A DNA stretch of 49,806 bases from Lachnospiraceae bacterium (GTDB lineage: Bacteria > Bacillota > Clostridia > Lachnospirales > Lachnospiraceae). Below the pieces are notes generated by a model. That model was not told the DNA's origin and did no database searches. It saw nothing but the letters and a program-made list of their open reading frames with translations. A program made the translations under genes and the position numbers. Position 1 is the first letter of the stretch. Every line of letters begins with the position of its first letter. Positions 15,702-23,016 of this stretch are shown one piece after another. The stretch lies in assembly GCA_900770225.1 (NCBI GenBank), contig CAAGJU010000372.1, positions 1-49,806 on the forward strand. Reading direction: 5' to 3'.

Positions 15702-16049
15702 ATTGCGCAGGGGGCCTGTGGCGCGCACAACGTCTTCTGCGCATTTACATTGCACTATGTAATCTGTGCGGTATCGTTCTGCACTGGTCATGAGGCGCAA
15801 GCATTAAGCTCTGCGCATGCGGTAAGCGGGATACAGCATCAGCGCGCTGGGCACTGCGCGATCACGGCGCTATCACATCACCAGCGCCTCCGTATTCCGC
15901 GCTTAGAGGCGCGTACAGCGGCAATCTGCGCATCAACATAGCGCGCAATTGGTACGCACGCGCGCCGGGGCGCTGTGGGGCCAGGAAGCGCGTCAGACGC
16001 GCTAGGAACCTGGTGACGCGCATTGCGCTGTTCGGAATTATTTCGCGAT

Positions 16050-16073
16050 CCGGGACGATTTCCGTCCCGATTT
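16050..16073 (+). promoter_or_regulatory. CGGGACG dyad upstream of the secreted nuclease
   Basis: CGGGACG (16051-16057), 5-base spacer, CGTCCCG (16063-16069), followed by ATTTG. One of four perfect copies in the window. It could act as a terminator or operator; it lies about 20 bp before the -10 box at 16088. Confidence 0.6.
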
Positions 16074-16076
16074 GAG

Positions 16077-16100
16077 TTTGCATAACGTATAATTAACTAT
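16077..16100 (+). promoter_or_regulatory. Promoter giving a probably leaderless nuclease mRNA
   Basis: TTTGCATAACGTATAAT at 16077-16093, with TATAAT at 16088-16093. The GTG start codon is at 16101, seven bases after the -10 box, where transcription normally begins, and there is no ribosome site. The TTTGCAnnACGTATA(A/C)T word recurs at other genes of this region. Confidence 0.6.
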
Positions 16101-17006
16101 GTGAAAAAGAAAAGTCAAAGTTCAGCATTATTCGCCGCGCTTGTGATCGCGGCACTCATCGGGCGCACCGCATTGAACAGCGCTGGAAGAAGCGCATATG
16201 ATTCGTTCGCGCCATCAGCGCCATCGTCCTATGCAGAGACCGAGGACAGTGCTTCGTACAGCGCAGAAGCTACCGTAAGCGCAGATAGTAGCGCAAACGC
16301 CGATGTCAGCGCATCCAGCGTGGATCCGACGGATTACGCGAACACCGAAATCACGTTCAGCGCAGCCGACGGAAGCGCGATCGTAATCCAACGCTACGAT
16401 GGTACAAGCGCTGCATATACGGTCAGCGAGACGCCGTTCTTCAGCGCAGAGGATCTTGGCAGCACGGACGTGTACTTCGCGGTAAGCGATCTCGATGATC
16501 TAGGGCGCGCCGGCGTAGCCAACGCGGTGCTCGGGCCGGAAAGCATGCAGACACATGAGCGCGGATCAATCTCCGATATTCATCCTTCAGGATGGTGGGA
16601 AGCGAAGGAGTCCGCTATCAATGTCAACCGCTCGCATCTGATCGGCAATAACCTTGCAGGTGATCAAACGGACTGTTCAGAGGATATGATCACCGGTTCG
16701 CGCCAACTGAATGCAGGATCTTCGGAAGTCCCTGGATCCATGCTTGTCTACGAGAATCAGGTCGCTGACTATATGGAAGAGACTGGTAACCATGTGCGGT
16801 ACCGTGTAACGCCTGTGTTCGAGGATCGTGACGTGACGGCGCATGGCGTGCTGATGGAAGCCGAAAGCATTGAAGACAATGGCGCAGGCATTGAATTTGC
16901 CGTGTACATCTACAACGTTCAGCCGGGGTGGGTATGCGATTACTTCACGGGAGAATGGACGCAGATCAGTGATCCGGAATCAACGTGGGAAACGGATCCG
17001 GAATGA
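16101..17006 (+). CDS. Secreted/membrane-anchored DNA/RNA non-specific endonuclease
   Basis: A 301-residue protein with a basic N-terminus, a hydrophobic segment (about 9-24), a Ser/Ala-rich linker and a C-terminal nuclease domain of the EndA/Spd type. The family core is visible as NRSHLIGNNLAGDQ, with His179 the expected general base, followed by QLNAGSSEVPGSMLVYENQV and the RVTPVFEDRD strand typical of these enzymes. Such nucleases act outside the cytoplasm, degrading DNA on the cell surface or helping DNA transfer. GTG 16101 is the only reasonable start and has no ribosome site (see promoter). It heads a run of tightly spaced genes to 18495. Confidence 0.85.
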   Translation: MKKKSQSSALFAALVIAALIGRTALNSAGRSAYDSFAPSAPSSYAETEDSASYSAEATVSADSSANADVSASSVDPTDYANTEITFSAADGSAIVIQRYDGTSAAYTVSETPFFSAEDLGSTDVYFAVSDLDDLGRAGVANAVLGPESMQTHERGSISDIHPSGWWEAKESAINVNRSHLIGNNLAGDQTDCSEDMITGSRQLNAGSSEVPGSMLVYENQVADYMEETGNHVRYRVTPVFEDRDVTAHGVLMEAESIEDNGAGIEFAVYIYNVQPGWVCDYFTGEWTQISDPESTWETDPE

Positions 17007-17016
17007 GGAGAACACT

Positions 17017-17313
17017 ATGACACCGGTTTACGTAGTTGAAGTCGGATATGGACTCTATTACGTCGACGGTTCCTTTCTGGGGAACAGCACGACAAAGAAT
17101 ATTGCGGATGCGAAATGGTTTCTGGATGAGAAATCAGCATCTGCCGTTGCCAAGCGGTCCAAGGGCAACGTAATCCACTACATGCTTGAACGCACAGAGG
17201 AACGTGACAGCGAGATCGATATGCTGCGGTCCGCTGTGATTCAGCTTCAGCGGGAACGCGATGAAGCATACGAAAAGATAGGCGAATTGATGGGAGGGGA
17301 AAGTAATGTCTAA
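17017..17313 (+). CDS. Small unknown protein with C-terminal coiled coil
   Basis: A 98-residue protein; ATG 17017 is preceded by TGAGGAGA. The first ~55 residues look globular (PVYVVEVGYGLYYVDGSF); residues about 56-90 form a charged heptad pattern (ERDSEIDMLRSAVIQLQRERDEAYEK split over the helix) predicted as coiled coil. It follows the nuclease by 10 bp and overlaps the next gene by 8 bp, so the three are one operon. No family recognised. Confidence 0.7.
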   Translation: MTPVYVVEVGYGLYYVDGSFLGNSTTKNIADAKWFLDEKSASAVAKRSKGNVIHYMLERTEERDSEIDMLRSAVIQLQRERDEAYEKIGELMGGESNV

Positions 17314-17875
17314 ACAGGTCGTCACACTCGACTACAGCAATATCTGCAATCCATACGGGAATATGCTTCCGAAGCATCTGATGGATAAGGCGAATGCGGA
17401 ATACCGGGCACAGCTTGCCAGCGTTTTTGTTCCGTCAGATAACAAGTGCTTCCTGAATGTGAATGTGGCGATGCTGAACAAGTTCGGCTATACGCATGCA
17501 GTGTTCACGAAAGTCTCGCTGCTGGATCCAGAGAAGCAGCCGATTGGCGATTATGAGTCGCTTGTGGAGACTGCGTTTCTGGATGAATCCGAAGTGCCGG
17601 AAGTTGCATACATCCGCATTGACGGTATTCTGTTCCCGGATCTTACCGAACATTCGCTGATTCTGCCGTGCCGATTGAAGACGACGTTTGACGCTCCGTA
17701 TTCACGAATTGCCGTCTGGGTGGATACCGATGCAGAAAAGGTGTTCTTATCAACGGATAAAACGTATAATCTGAATTGGCTGACAGAAGTTCCGGTAAAG
17801 TTCGGAACCAAATGCAATGACGAATGGAACGACAATGTAGTCATCGAAATCCCGGAGGAGGCGGTTGCAGCGTGA
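17306..17875 (+). CDS. Unknown protein, 189 residues
   Basis: ATG 17306 lies 6 bases after GGAGGGG and overlaps the preceding gene by 8 bp. The protein is mixed alpha/beta, acidic at its C-terminus, without signal or membrane segments. No motif recognised. It ends in a GTGA overlap with the next gene, implying translational coupling. Confidence 0.72.
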   Translation: MSKQVVTLDYSNICNPYGNMLPKHLMDKANAEYRAQLASVFVPSDNKCFLNVNVAMLNKFGYTHAVFTKVSLLDPEKQPIGDYESLVETAFLDESEVPEVAYIRIDGILFPDLTEHSLILPCRLKTTFDAPYSRIAVWVDTDAEKVFLSTDKTYNLNWLTEVPVKFGTKCNDEWNDNVVIEIPEEAVAA

Positions 17876-18495
17876 GCAAACCCATCACAGAACAGAACTG
17901 GAGGGAAAGTGTCCCGACCATTGAAGAAATCCACGAATACCTCGACAGAAGCACGCATTCCGATAAAGCACCGGATCATGCGCTGGAAATCAAGATTGAT
18001 GAGATTGGGTCCTACGTGTATCAGGATATTGGTACCGTGCGCGCAATCGTTGATTCGTTCATCGACCACTTCGAGGGCCTTGGTGACAATGAACCGCGCG
18101 TAATCTTCACACTGATCGGTCCGCAGTACGCATACGCGTATGGCATGATTGCGCAGGGTAAGGATGGATGGGAAGGATTGACTTCGCTGTTTGCAGGCAC
18201 CATCGCTACAGCCGTCAAGAACTACATGGCAATGTCAATCTCGTGGGATGTGCTGAATCTTGATGATACAGTTGACCGCTATGCGTTCGAGATCCTTACC
18301 GATCCGGATACCGGGATGCAGAAGATCGCATATATCAAAGCCGGCAAGATCGAACAGATGGTACACGATCAGATGCTGAATGTATCGGGTTACCCTGACG
18401 GGACGACAGTCAACAATCGCCAGTGGAAAGATATGATCTCGGATCTCGACGTATCTGTCCGGTCGCAGGCAATGTCATCCGGCCAGATGTCCTGA
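17872..18495 (+). CDS. Unknown protein, 207 residues
   Basis: GTG 17872 overlaps the previous stop (GTGA) and has GGAGGAG about 11 bases upstream. The sequence is acidic and globular, with a helical middle (AIVDSFIDHFEGLGD; GMIAQGKDGWEGLTSLFAGTI split across two helices). No signal, membrane segment or known motif. It is the last gene of the nuclease operon, followed by the terminator at 18535. Confidence 0.72.
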   Translation: MSKPITEQNWRESVPTIEEIHEYLDRSTHSDKAPDHALEIKIDEIGSYVYQDIGTVRAIVDSFIDHFEGLGDNEPRVIFTLIGPQYAYAYGMIAQGKDGWEGLTSLFAGTIATAVKNYMAMSISWDVLNLDDTVDRYAFEILTDPDTGMQKIAYIKAGKIEQMVHDQMLNVSGYPDGTTVNNRQWKDMISDLDVSVRSQAMSSGQMS

Positions 18496-18534
18496 GTCGC
18501 AATAAATCACAAAATCGAATCTGGAACTATGAGT

Positions 18535-18563
18535 GGAGAGCGCACAACTCTCCGTTTTCTTAT
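18535..18563 (+). terminator. Terminator of the nuclease operon
   Basis: GGAGAG (18535-18540) pairs with CTCTCC (18548-18553), followed by GTTTTCTT. Confidence 0.7.
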
Positions 18564-18569
18564 GCGCAT

Positions 18570-18586
18570 TTTGCAAAACGTATAAT
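18570..18586 (+). promoter_or_regulatory. TTTGCA-type promoter
   Basis: TTTGCAAAACGTATAAT at 18570-18586, the same word as upstream of the nuclease; TATAAT is at 18581-18586. Predicted start near 18593, just before the GAGGAGAG ribosome site of the 18605 gene. Confidence 0.6.
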
Positions 18587-18604
18587 CTCATTGAGGAGAG
18601 TATT

Positions 18605-19087
18605 ATGAACAAACGTGAACTCTTGATCAGCCGGCTCATGGGAATCATGCGTGACGCCGGCGATACATCTTCCAATGAAGATTTATACGATAACGTCTCC
18701 GCGCTTATTGATGACGAGAATACGCAGTTTATCGATGTATATCCGCGGGCGCTGCATAATGCGGAAAATCCGGAGAAGAGCGTAGGACTTATTGCGATTA
18801 CAAGCGGTATCAACGATGAGCGCCCTGCACATCTGATCCGCATGTTCTATGTCGACGAGAATTACAAGCGCTCGTGGTGCGGGGAGCGCACGGTGGAAGA
18901 GCAGATCCGGCGCTTTCCGGATGATGACTGGGGATACATGGTCTGCGCATGTGATCAGGACTCCCGTGTGCGCTTAGCAAATCTGTTCTTCATCAACGGA
19001 TTTGTGAGCGTACCGTGCCGGATGCGCGAGAAGGGCTATATCACGACGTGCTGGCGCAAGAAGGCGCCGAACGACTATGAGCGCTGA
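18605..19087 (+). CDS. Unknown protein, 160 residues
   Basis: ATG 18605 follows TTGAGGAGAG; an open frame upstream is discarded because it crosses the promoter. The protein is acidic with several cysteines in its second half (SWCGERT, MVCACDQD, VPCRMRE, TTCWRKK), which could bind a metal, but I do not recognise a domain. It overlaps the RusA-like gene by 11 bp, so the two are translated from one mRNA. Confidence 0.7.
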   Translation: MNKRELLISRLMGIMRDAGDTSSNEDLYDNVSALIDDENTQFIDVYPRALHNAENPEKSVGLIAITSGINDERPAHLIRMFYVDENYKRSWCGERTVEEQIRRFPDDDWGYMVCACDQDSRVRLANLFFINGFVSVPCRMREKGYITTCWRKKAPNDYER

Positions 19088-19508
19088 CGAGCGCATCTTC
19101 ACGGTTCCGGGCGAACCGGTGGGTAAGGCGCGTCCGCGCGTCACGCGGCGCGGGATCACGTATACGCCGAGCAAGACGCGCGACTATGAGCGCTTAGTGG
19201 AATTGTGCTATCGCTCAAAGGTGCACCGCGCGTTACCGTTAAAAGGGCCGGTAGCGCTGAGCGTGGAGGCGGTGTTTGCTGTACCGCGCTCACTGTCGAA
19301 GGCGGAGCGCGCGCGGCGCGAGAGCGGAGAGGAAGCGCCCCAGAAGAAGCCTGACGCGGATAACATCCTGAAGGCATGCGCTGACGCGCTGAACGGAATC
19401 GCGTACGAGGACGATAAGCAGATCTGCCGCGCAGTGGTAACGAAGCGCTATTGCCGCAGCGGGGAAGAACCGCACGTGACGATCACATTAGGGAAACTTC
19501 CGAACTAG
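19077..19508 (+). CDS. RusA-family Holliday junction resolvase
   Basis: A 143-residue cytoplasmic nuclease of the RusA fold, which cuts four-way DNA junctions and is typical of phages and mobile elements. It begins FTVPGEPVGKARPRV, has a basic middle, and carries KKPDADNILKACADALNG, in which Asp93 and Asp95 are the expected metal ligands, then YEDDKQI. Length matches the family (about 120-145 residues). ATG 19077 lies inside the end of the preceding gene. The CGGGACG dyad immediately follows its stop. Its presence with a topoisomerase suggests that the element replicates or recombines as a unit. Confidence 0.9.
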   Translation: MSADERIFTVPGEPVGKARPRVTRRGITYTPSKTRDYERLVELCYRSKVHRALPLKGPVALSVEAVFAVPRSLSKAERARRESGEEAPQKKPDADNILKACADALNGIAYEDDKQICRAVVTKRYCRSGEEPHVTITLGKLPN

Positions 19509-19509
19509 G

Positions 19510-19533
19510 TCGGGACGGCGCTCGTCCCGATTT
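19510..19533 (+). promoter_or_regulatory. CGGGACG dyad after the resolvase gene
   Basis: TCGGGACG-GCGCT-CGTCCCGA (19510-19530) followed by TTTGCG; it starts two bases after the TAG stop. It probably serves as a terminator; the same sequence occurs inside a gene at 21555. Confidence 0.6.
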
Positions 19534-19540
19534 GCGTTTT

Positions 19541-19566
19541 ACGATTCGTATACTTTATAAAGGAGG
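19541..19566 (+). promoter_or_regulatory. Promoter and ribosome site of the 19572 gene
   Basis: CGTATACT with TATACT at 19549-19554, directly followed by AGGAGG at 19561-19566. The 5' untranslated region would be only about 10-12 bases. Confidence 0.5.
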
Positions 19567-19571
19567 TGCCA

Positions 19572-20300
19572 ATGGCAAAAATCCAGAAAGACAAGACAGT
19601 CATCGCCTATGATCCGGAATCCGGACAGCTGGTTGGAATGCCATCTATTTCTGTCGAGGGTGTGGCGCAGTTCTGCGCGGATGGCAAAGCACGGCATGTT
19701 AACAAGGCGCTTAAGGAAGTAGAAAAGTTCGGCGCAGGTATGCTGCAGATCAACTATCATGTGCGCTTACTTACGAAGACATTTGCTGAATATTTCCGCG
19801 GTATGGCGGAAAACGATACGATTATGCTGAGCTGCGCTTATGGACAGGATGGTGAGTCAGGCTTTGGCGCATACGGTCGTATCGGCAGCGAGATCGACTT
19901 TAACGATCCACACGATTACGCTATGTTTACTGGAATGCTGGCGCTCGGTCATATCAGCGGCATGGCTACCGTTTTTGGGATAACCGGAGTCATCAACGGC
20001 GTTCCGTCAGTCTATGGATACCATATGGGCGCAGATTCCGGAATCGATACACTGGATGAGGAAGGGCTTGATAAAGACTTCTTTGATTTCATGGGCATGG
20101 ACTATGATCAGGAATACCGTCCGAACCACTGGGACTTCAGTATCTCGTTTAATAGAAATGTAAAAGAGTACCTGTCGCAGTATCCGGTTGACGAGGATGA
20201 GATTGAAGATCTTATGGAGCGCGTCGATCAGAATTTACAGAAAGGCATGGATCTGTATGATGCATGTCAGATTGCGCAGGATACAGGAGACAGGAAATGA
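19572..20300 (+). CDS. Unknown protein, 242 residues, coupled to the topoisomerase
   Basis: ATG 19572 is preceded by AGGAGG five bases upstream; a GTG two codons earlier overlaps that site. The protein is acidic, with a central small-residue-rich segment (MLALGHISGMATVFGITGVINGVPSV) that could be a buried hydrophobic core or short membrane-associated stretch, and an acidic C-terminal helix. No family recognised. It overlaps the topoisomerase by 4 bp (ATGA), so the two are translationally coupled; it may be a partner protein. Confidence 0.72.
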   Translation: MAKIQKDKTVIAYDPESGQLVGMPSISVEGVAQFCADGKARHVNKALKEVEKFGAGMLQINYHVRLLTKTFAEYFRGMAENDTIMLSCAYGQDGESGFGAYGRIGSEIDFNDPHDYAMFTGMLALGHISGMATVFGITGVINGVPSVYGYHMGADSGIDTLDEEGLDKDFFDFMGMDYDQEYRPNHWDFSISFNRNVKEYLSQYPVDEDEIEDLMERVDQNLQKGMDLYDACQIAQDTGDRK

Positions 20301-22780
20301 TTCTGATACTAGCTGAAAAGCCGAGTGCAGCACGGAACTTTGCAACAGCACTTGGCGGTATGCAGGGAACATTTAACGGAGAACAGTACAAGATCACGTC
20401 TTCTGCCGGGCATCTTTACCGGTATCCCGAGAAGATCGGCGATATGTGCGATGAGAGCACTAAGGCTCGATACACATCATGGAATGTTGCATATCTGCCA
20501 TGGGATTACCGGGATCTGAACTGGAAGAAGGTCAAAGATTCCGGGAAGTCTTCTGTTCTGAAGAACATTAAAATCGCCGCATCCGGCTGTGATGAGATCT
20601 GTATCGCTACCGATGATGATCCGACCGGTGAAGGTGAACTGCTGGCGTGGGAGATCATCGATGGGCTGAAGCTCAAAGCGCCGAGATACACCCGAATGTA
20701 TTTCGAAGATGAGACGCCGTCATCTGTGCAGAAAGCGTTTATTTCCCGAAAGTATCTGGGGAATAAGATTGCCTGCATGTACGACGATCCGGATTTTAAA
20801 AAAGCGGATACACGCTCGAAATGGGATTATCTTTCGATGCAGTGGACGCGCATTGCAAAGCAGGCCGGTGATGGGCATGCAGTGCTTCGTCAGGGCCGCC
20901 TGAAGTCAGCAATGGTGTATATCGTCGGTGAGCAGTTAAAGCTGATTGACGAATATAAGGAAATTCCGTTCTTCCAGAACCGATTCAAGGATGAAAACGG
21001 AATTGTATATACAAGCGCGAAAGAACCGAAGTACAGCAATGAAGGCGATGTGCCTCGGCGCTATACTTCCAGTCCGGTCGTAAAGGACTCGGAGACGATG
21101 AAATACACAGCTCCGCCGAAGCTGTTGGATCTTGCCACGTTATCAGCAAGACTTGCGTCAAGCGGACTTCGCGCGAAGGAAGTAACCTCCATTTATCAGA
21201 AGATGTATGAGGATCATATCGTCTCGTATCCTCGTACGGAAGATAAATTTGTAAGCCCGGAGCAGTTCAACGAGTTATTGCCGCTGATTGATCGGATTGC
21301 TGATCTTGTCGGCGTTGATTCGTCACTGCTTACGCATCGGGTACCGCGCGCAACACACGTGAAATCCGGCGGAAGCCACGGCGCTAACCGTCCGGGCACT
21401 ACGGTGCCGTCATCGCTTTCGGAGCTTGATTCGCGCTATGGTAGAGGCGCGTCGCAGATCTATAAGATGCTGGCGTGCAACTATCTGTCCATGCTGGCCG
21501 AAGATTACGCATATAAGCAGCAGAAGGGTCACGTGCAGAAGTATCCGGATTTTGTCGGGACGGCGAACGTCCCGATCAGCGCCGGATGGAAAGCTGTATT
21601 CAGCGATGATGCCACGGATGACGATGAATCCGCAAAGGGCCTCGGCACAAATGCCGATCCGTTTGTATACCGCGGGGTAAATCCGAAGCCGACATGGCCG
21701 ACGATGAAGTGGCTCATGAAGCAGCTTGAAAAAGAAGATGTCGGTACCGGTGCTACGCGCACGAGCATCTACGCAGAAGTGACGAACGACGATGCGCAGT
21801 ATCCGCTGCTTCACGACACGAAGGGGAAGATCACCATGACGCAGTACGGCAGAATGAGTTATCGCCTTCTGCCTGGCACGAAAATTGGTGATGTGAAAAC
21901 AACGGCTGCGCTGATGCAGGACATGCGCAATGTCGGCAATGGAACAATGACGCAGGATCAGGTTCTTGCGAATGTGGCTGTCATGGTCAAGGAGGATATG
22001 AAAATCATGATCGAAAACGGACAGACGATCGAAAGCGCAGCAAGTGATAGCAGCGAGCCGAAATACCAGAAGAAAGAAAAGTATATCGGCACATGGAAGG
22101 GCGATCCGGTAACATTCACGCGCGTGTGGGGAGGGCATCGCTTCACGGATGAAGAATGCACAGCGCTGTGCGAGGGCGAAGATATCACCTTCATGATGGA
22201 TTCCGGATACGGCGAGCGCGCTGTAACCGGCCATCTTGCGCTGCTGGAATATAAAGGCGTGAACTACGTCGGCTTCGAGAAAGCGGATAACGCCGATCCG
22301 GAGCGCTACAGCGGTGAATGGAACGGCAAACATGTCTCCTTCAAGCGCATGCTCTGGAAGGATGCGTACACGTTCAGCGATGATGAATGCGCTGCGCTGT
22401 GCCGCGGCGAGACGCTGACGATTACCGTGAACGGGCAGTACGGCGCGCGGCAGATGAACGCGAAGCTCGCGGAACTCAAAACATCTGACGGGCATCCGTA
22501 CATCGGCGTAAGCGCAGAATATCCGGGGCAGAACAGTGCTGATTACTACCGCGGTACGTGGAACGGCCGGCAAGTGCGCTTTCATAAAGAGTGGCGCGGG
22601 AAGGCGCTGACGGACAAGGAATGCGAAAAGCTATGCGCAGGCAAGGAAGTTGTCGTGCGCGGGGTGAAGTCCAAGAGCGGATCCGAATACAGCGCGATCG
22701 TGAAGCTGGCGGAGAAGACATCGCAGAGCGGACATCCGTATGTAGCGCCGGACTTCGTAGCGTTCGCCGACAAGAAATAA
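20297..22780 (+). CDS. Type IA DNA topoisomerase with three C-terminal repeats
   Basis: An 827-residue topoisomerase III-like enzyme, which relaxes or decatenates DNA by cutting one strand. The TOPRIM domain is at the N-terminus (ILAEKPSAARNFA; acidic DDDPTGEGE beginning at Asp106). The catalytic tyrosine is Tyr311 in VSYPRTEDKF. After about residue 590 there are three ~75-residue repeats, each starting with a G-W-G pattern (GTWKGDPVTF, GEWNGKHVSF, GTWNGRQVRF) and containing FTDEECTALCEGE-like segments, in place of the usual zinc fingers; comparable to DUF3945-type tails of mobile-element enzymes. ATG 20297 overlaps the upstream gene. A CGGGACG dyad lies inside the gene at 21555. Confidence 0.93.
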   Translation: MILILAEKPSAARNFATALGGMQGTFNGEQYKITSSAGHLYRYPEKIGDMCDESTKARYTSWNVAYLPWDYRDLNWKKVKDSGKSSVLKNIKIAASGCDEICIATDDDPTGEGELLAWEIIDGLKLKAPRYTRMYFEDETPSSVQKAFISRKYLGNKIACMYDDPDFKKADTRSKWDYLSMQWTRIAKQAGDGHAVLRQGRLKSAMVYIVGEQLKLIDEYKEIPFFQNRFKDENGIVYTSAKEPKYSNEGDVPRRYTSSPVVKDSETMKYTAPPKLLDLATLSARLASSGLRAKEVTSIYQKMYEDHIVSYPRTEDKFVSPEQFNELLPLIDRIADLVGVDSSLLTHRVPRATHVKSGGSHGANRPGTTVPSSLSELDSRYGRGASQIYKMLACNYLSMLAEDYAYKQQKGHVQKYPDFVGTANVPISAGWKAVFSDDATDDDESAKGLGTNADPFVYRGVNPKPTWPTMKWLMKQLEKEDVGTGATRTSIYAEVTNDDAQYPLLHDTKGKITMTQYGRMSYRLLPGTKIGDVKTTAALMQDMRNVGNGTMTQDQVLANVAVMVKEDMKIMIENGQTIESAASDSSEPKYQKKEKYIGTWKGDPVTFTRVWGGHRFTDEECTALCEGEDITFMMDSGYGERAVTGHLALLEYKGVNYVGFEKADNADPERYSGEWNGKHVSFKRMLWKDAYTFSDDECAALCRGETLTITVNGQYGARQMNAKLAELKTSDGHPYIGVSAEYPGQNSADYYRGTWNGRQVRFHKEWRGKALTDKECEKLCAGKEVVVRGVKSKSGSEYSAIVKLAEKTSQSGHPYVAPDFVAFADKK
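21555..21575. promoter_or_regulatory. CGGGACG dyad inside the topoisomerase gene
   Basis: TCGGGACG-GCGAA-CGTCCCGA, a perfect copy of the dyad, within the coding sequence and with no T run. A terminator would be harmful here, so this copy argues for a protein-binding site or a repeat that spreads. Confidence 0.55.
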
Positions 22781-22809
22781 GCGCTGAGCGAAAATGCGAA
22801 TGTAGAACG

Positions 22810-22838
22810 AATGCAGAGTGAAAAACTCTGCATTTTTT
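22810..22838 (+). terminator. Terminator of the topoisomerase operon
   Basis: AATGCAGAGT (22810-22819) pairs with ACTCTGCATT (22825-22834), followed by TTTT. Strong. Confidence 0.88.
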
Positions 22839-22846
22839 AATGTTTC

Positions 22847-22864
22847 GGCGAACAGAAAGCAAAC
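22847..22864 (+). promoter_or_regulatory. Shared upstream word of the fibre operons, copy 1
   Basis: GGCGAACAGAAAGCAAAC; 16 of 18 bases match 33775-33792 upstream of the giant VaFE fibre gene. Both copies lie shortly after a terminator. The rest of 22865-23001 has a TTTGCAAAATG word at 22873 and small dyads but no clear promoter. Confidence 0.5.
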
Positions 22865-23016
22865 TTTAGATTTGCAAAATGCCCATATGATTAGATTGCA
22901 TAATGCAAAGCCTATGCGTTTCATTATGCAGGCTAATGCTCGAAAGCTCGCTTTGCCGTGTCTGATGCGGGCTTGAAAGCACTGAAATTTCCAAAAAAAC
23001 GAAGGAGGAACTGGTT

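Noticed and set aside
15417..15800. A 127-codon open frame on the minus strand
   Set aside because: It runs through the palindrome at 15477-15530 and a terminator, has no ribosome site, and encodes no recognisable sequence.
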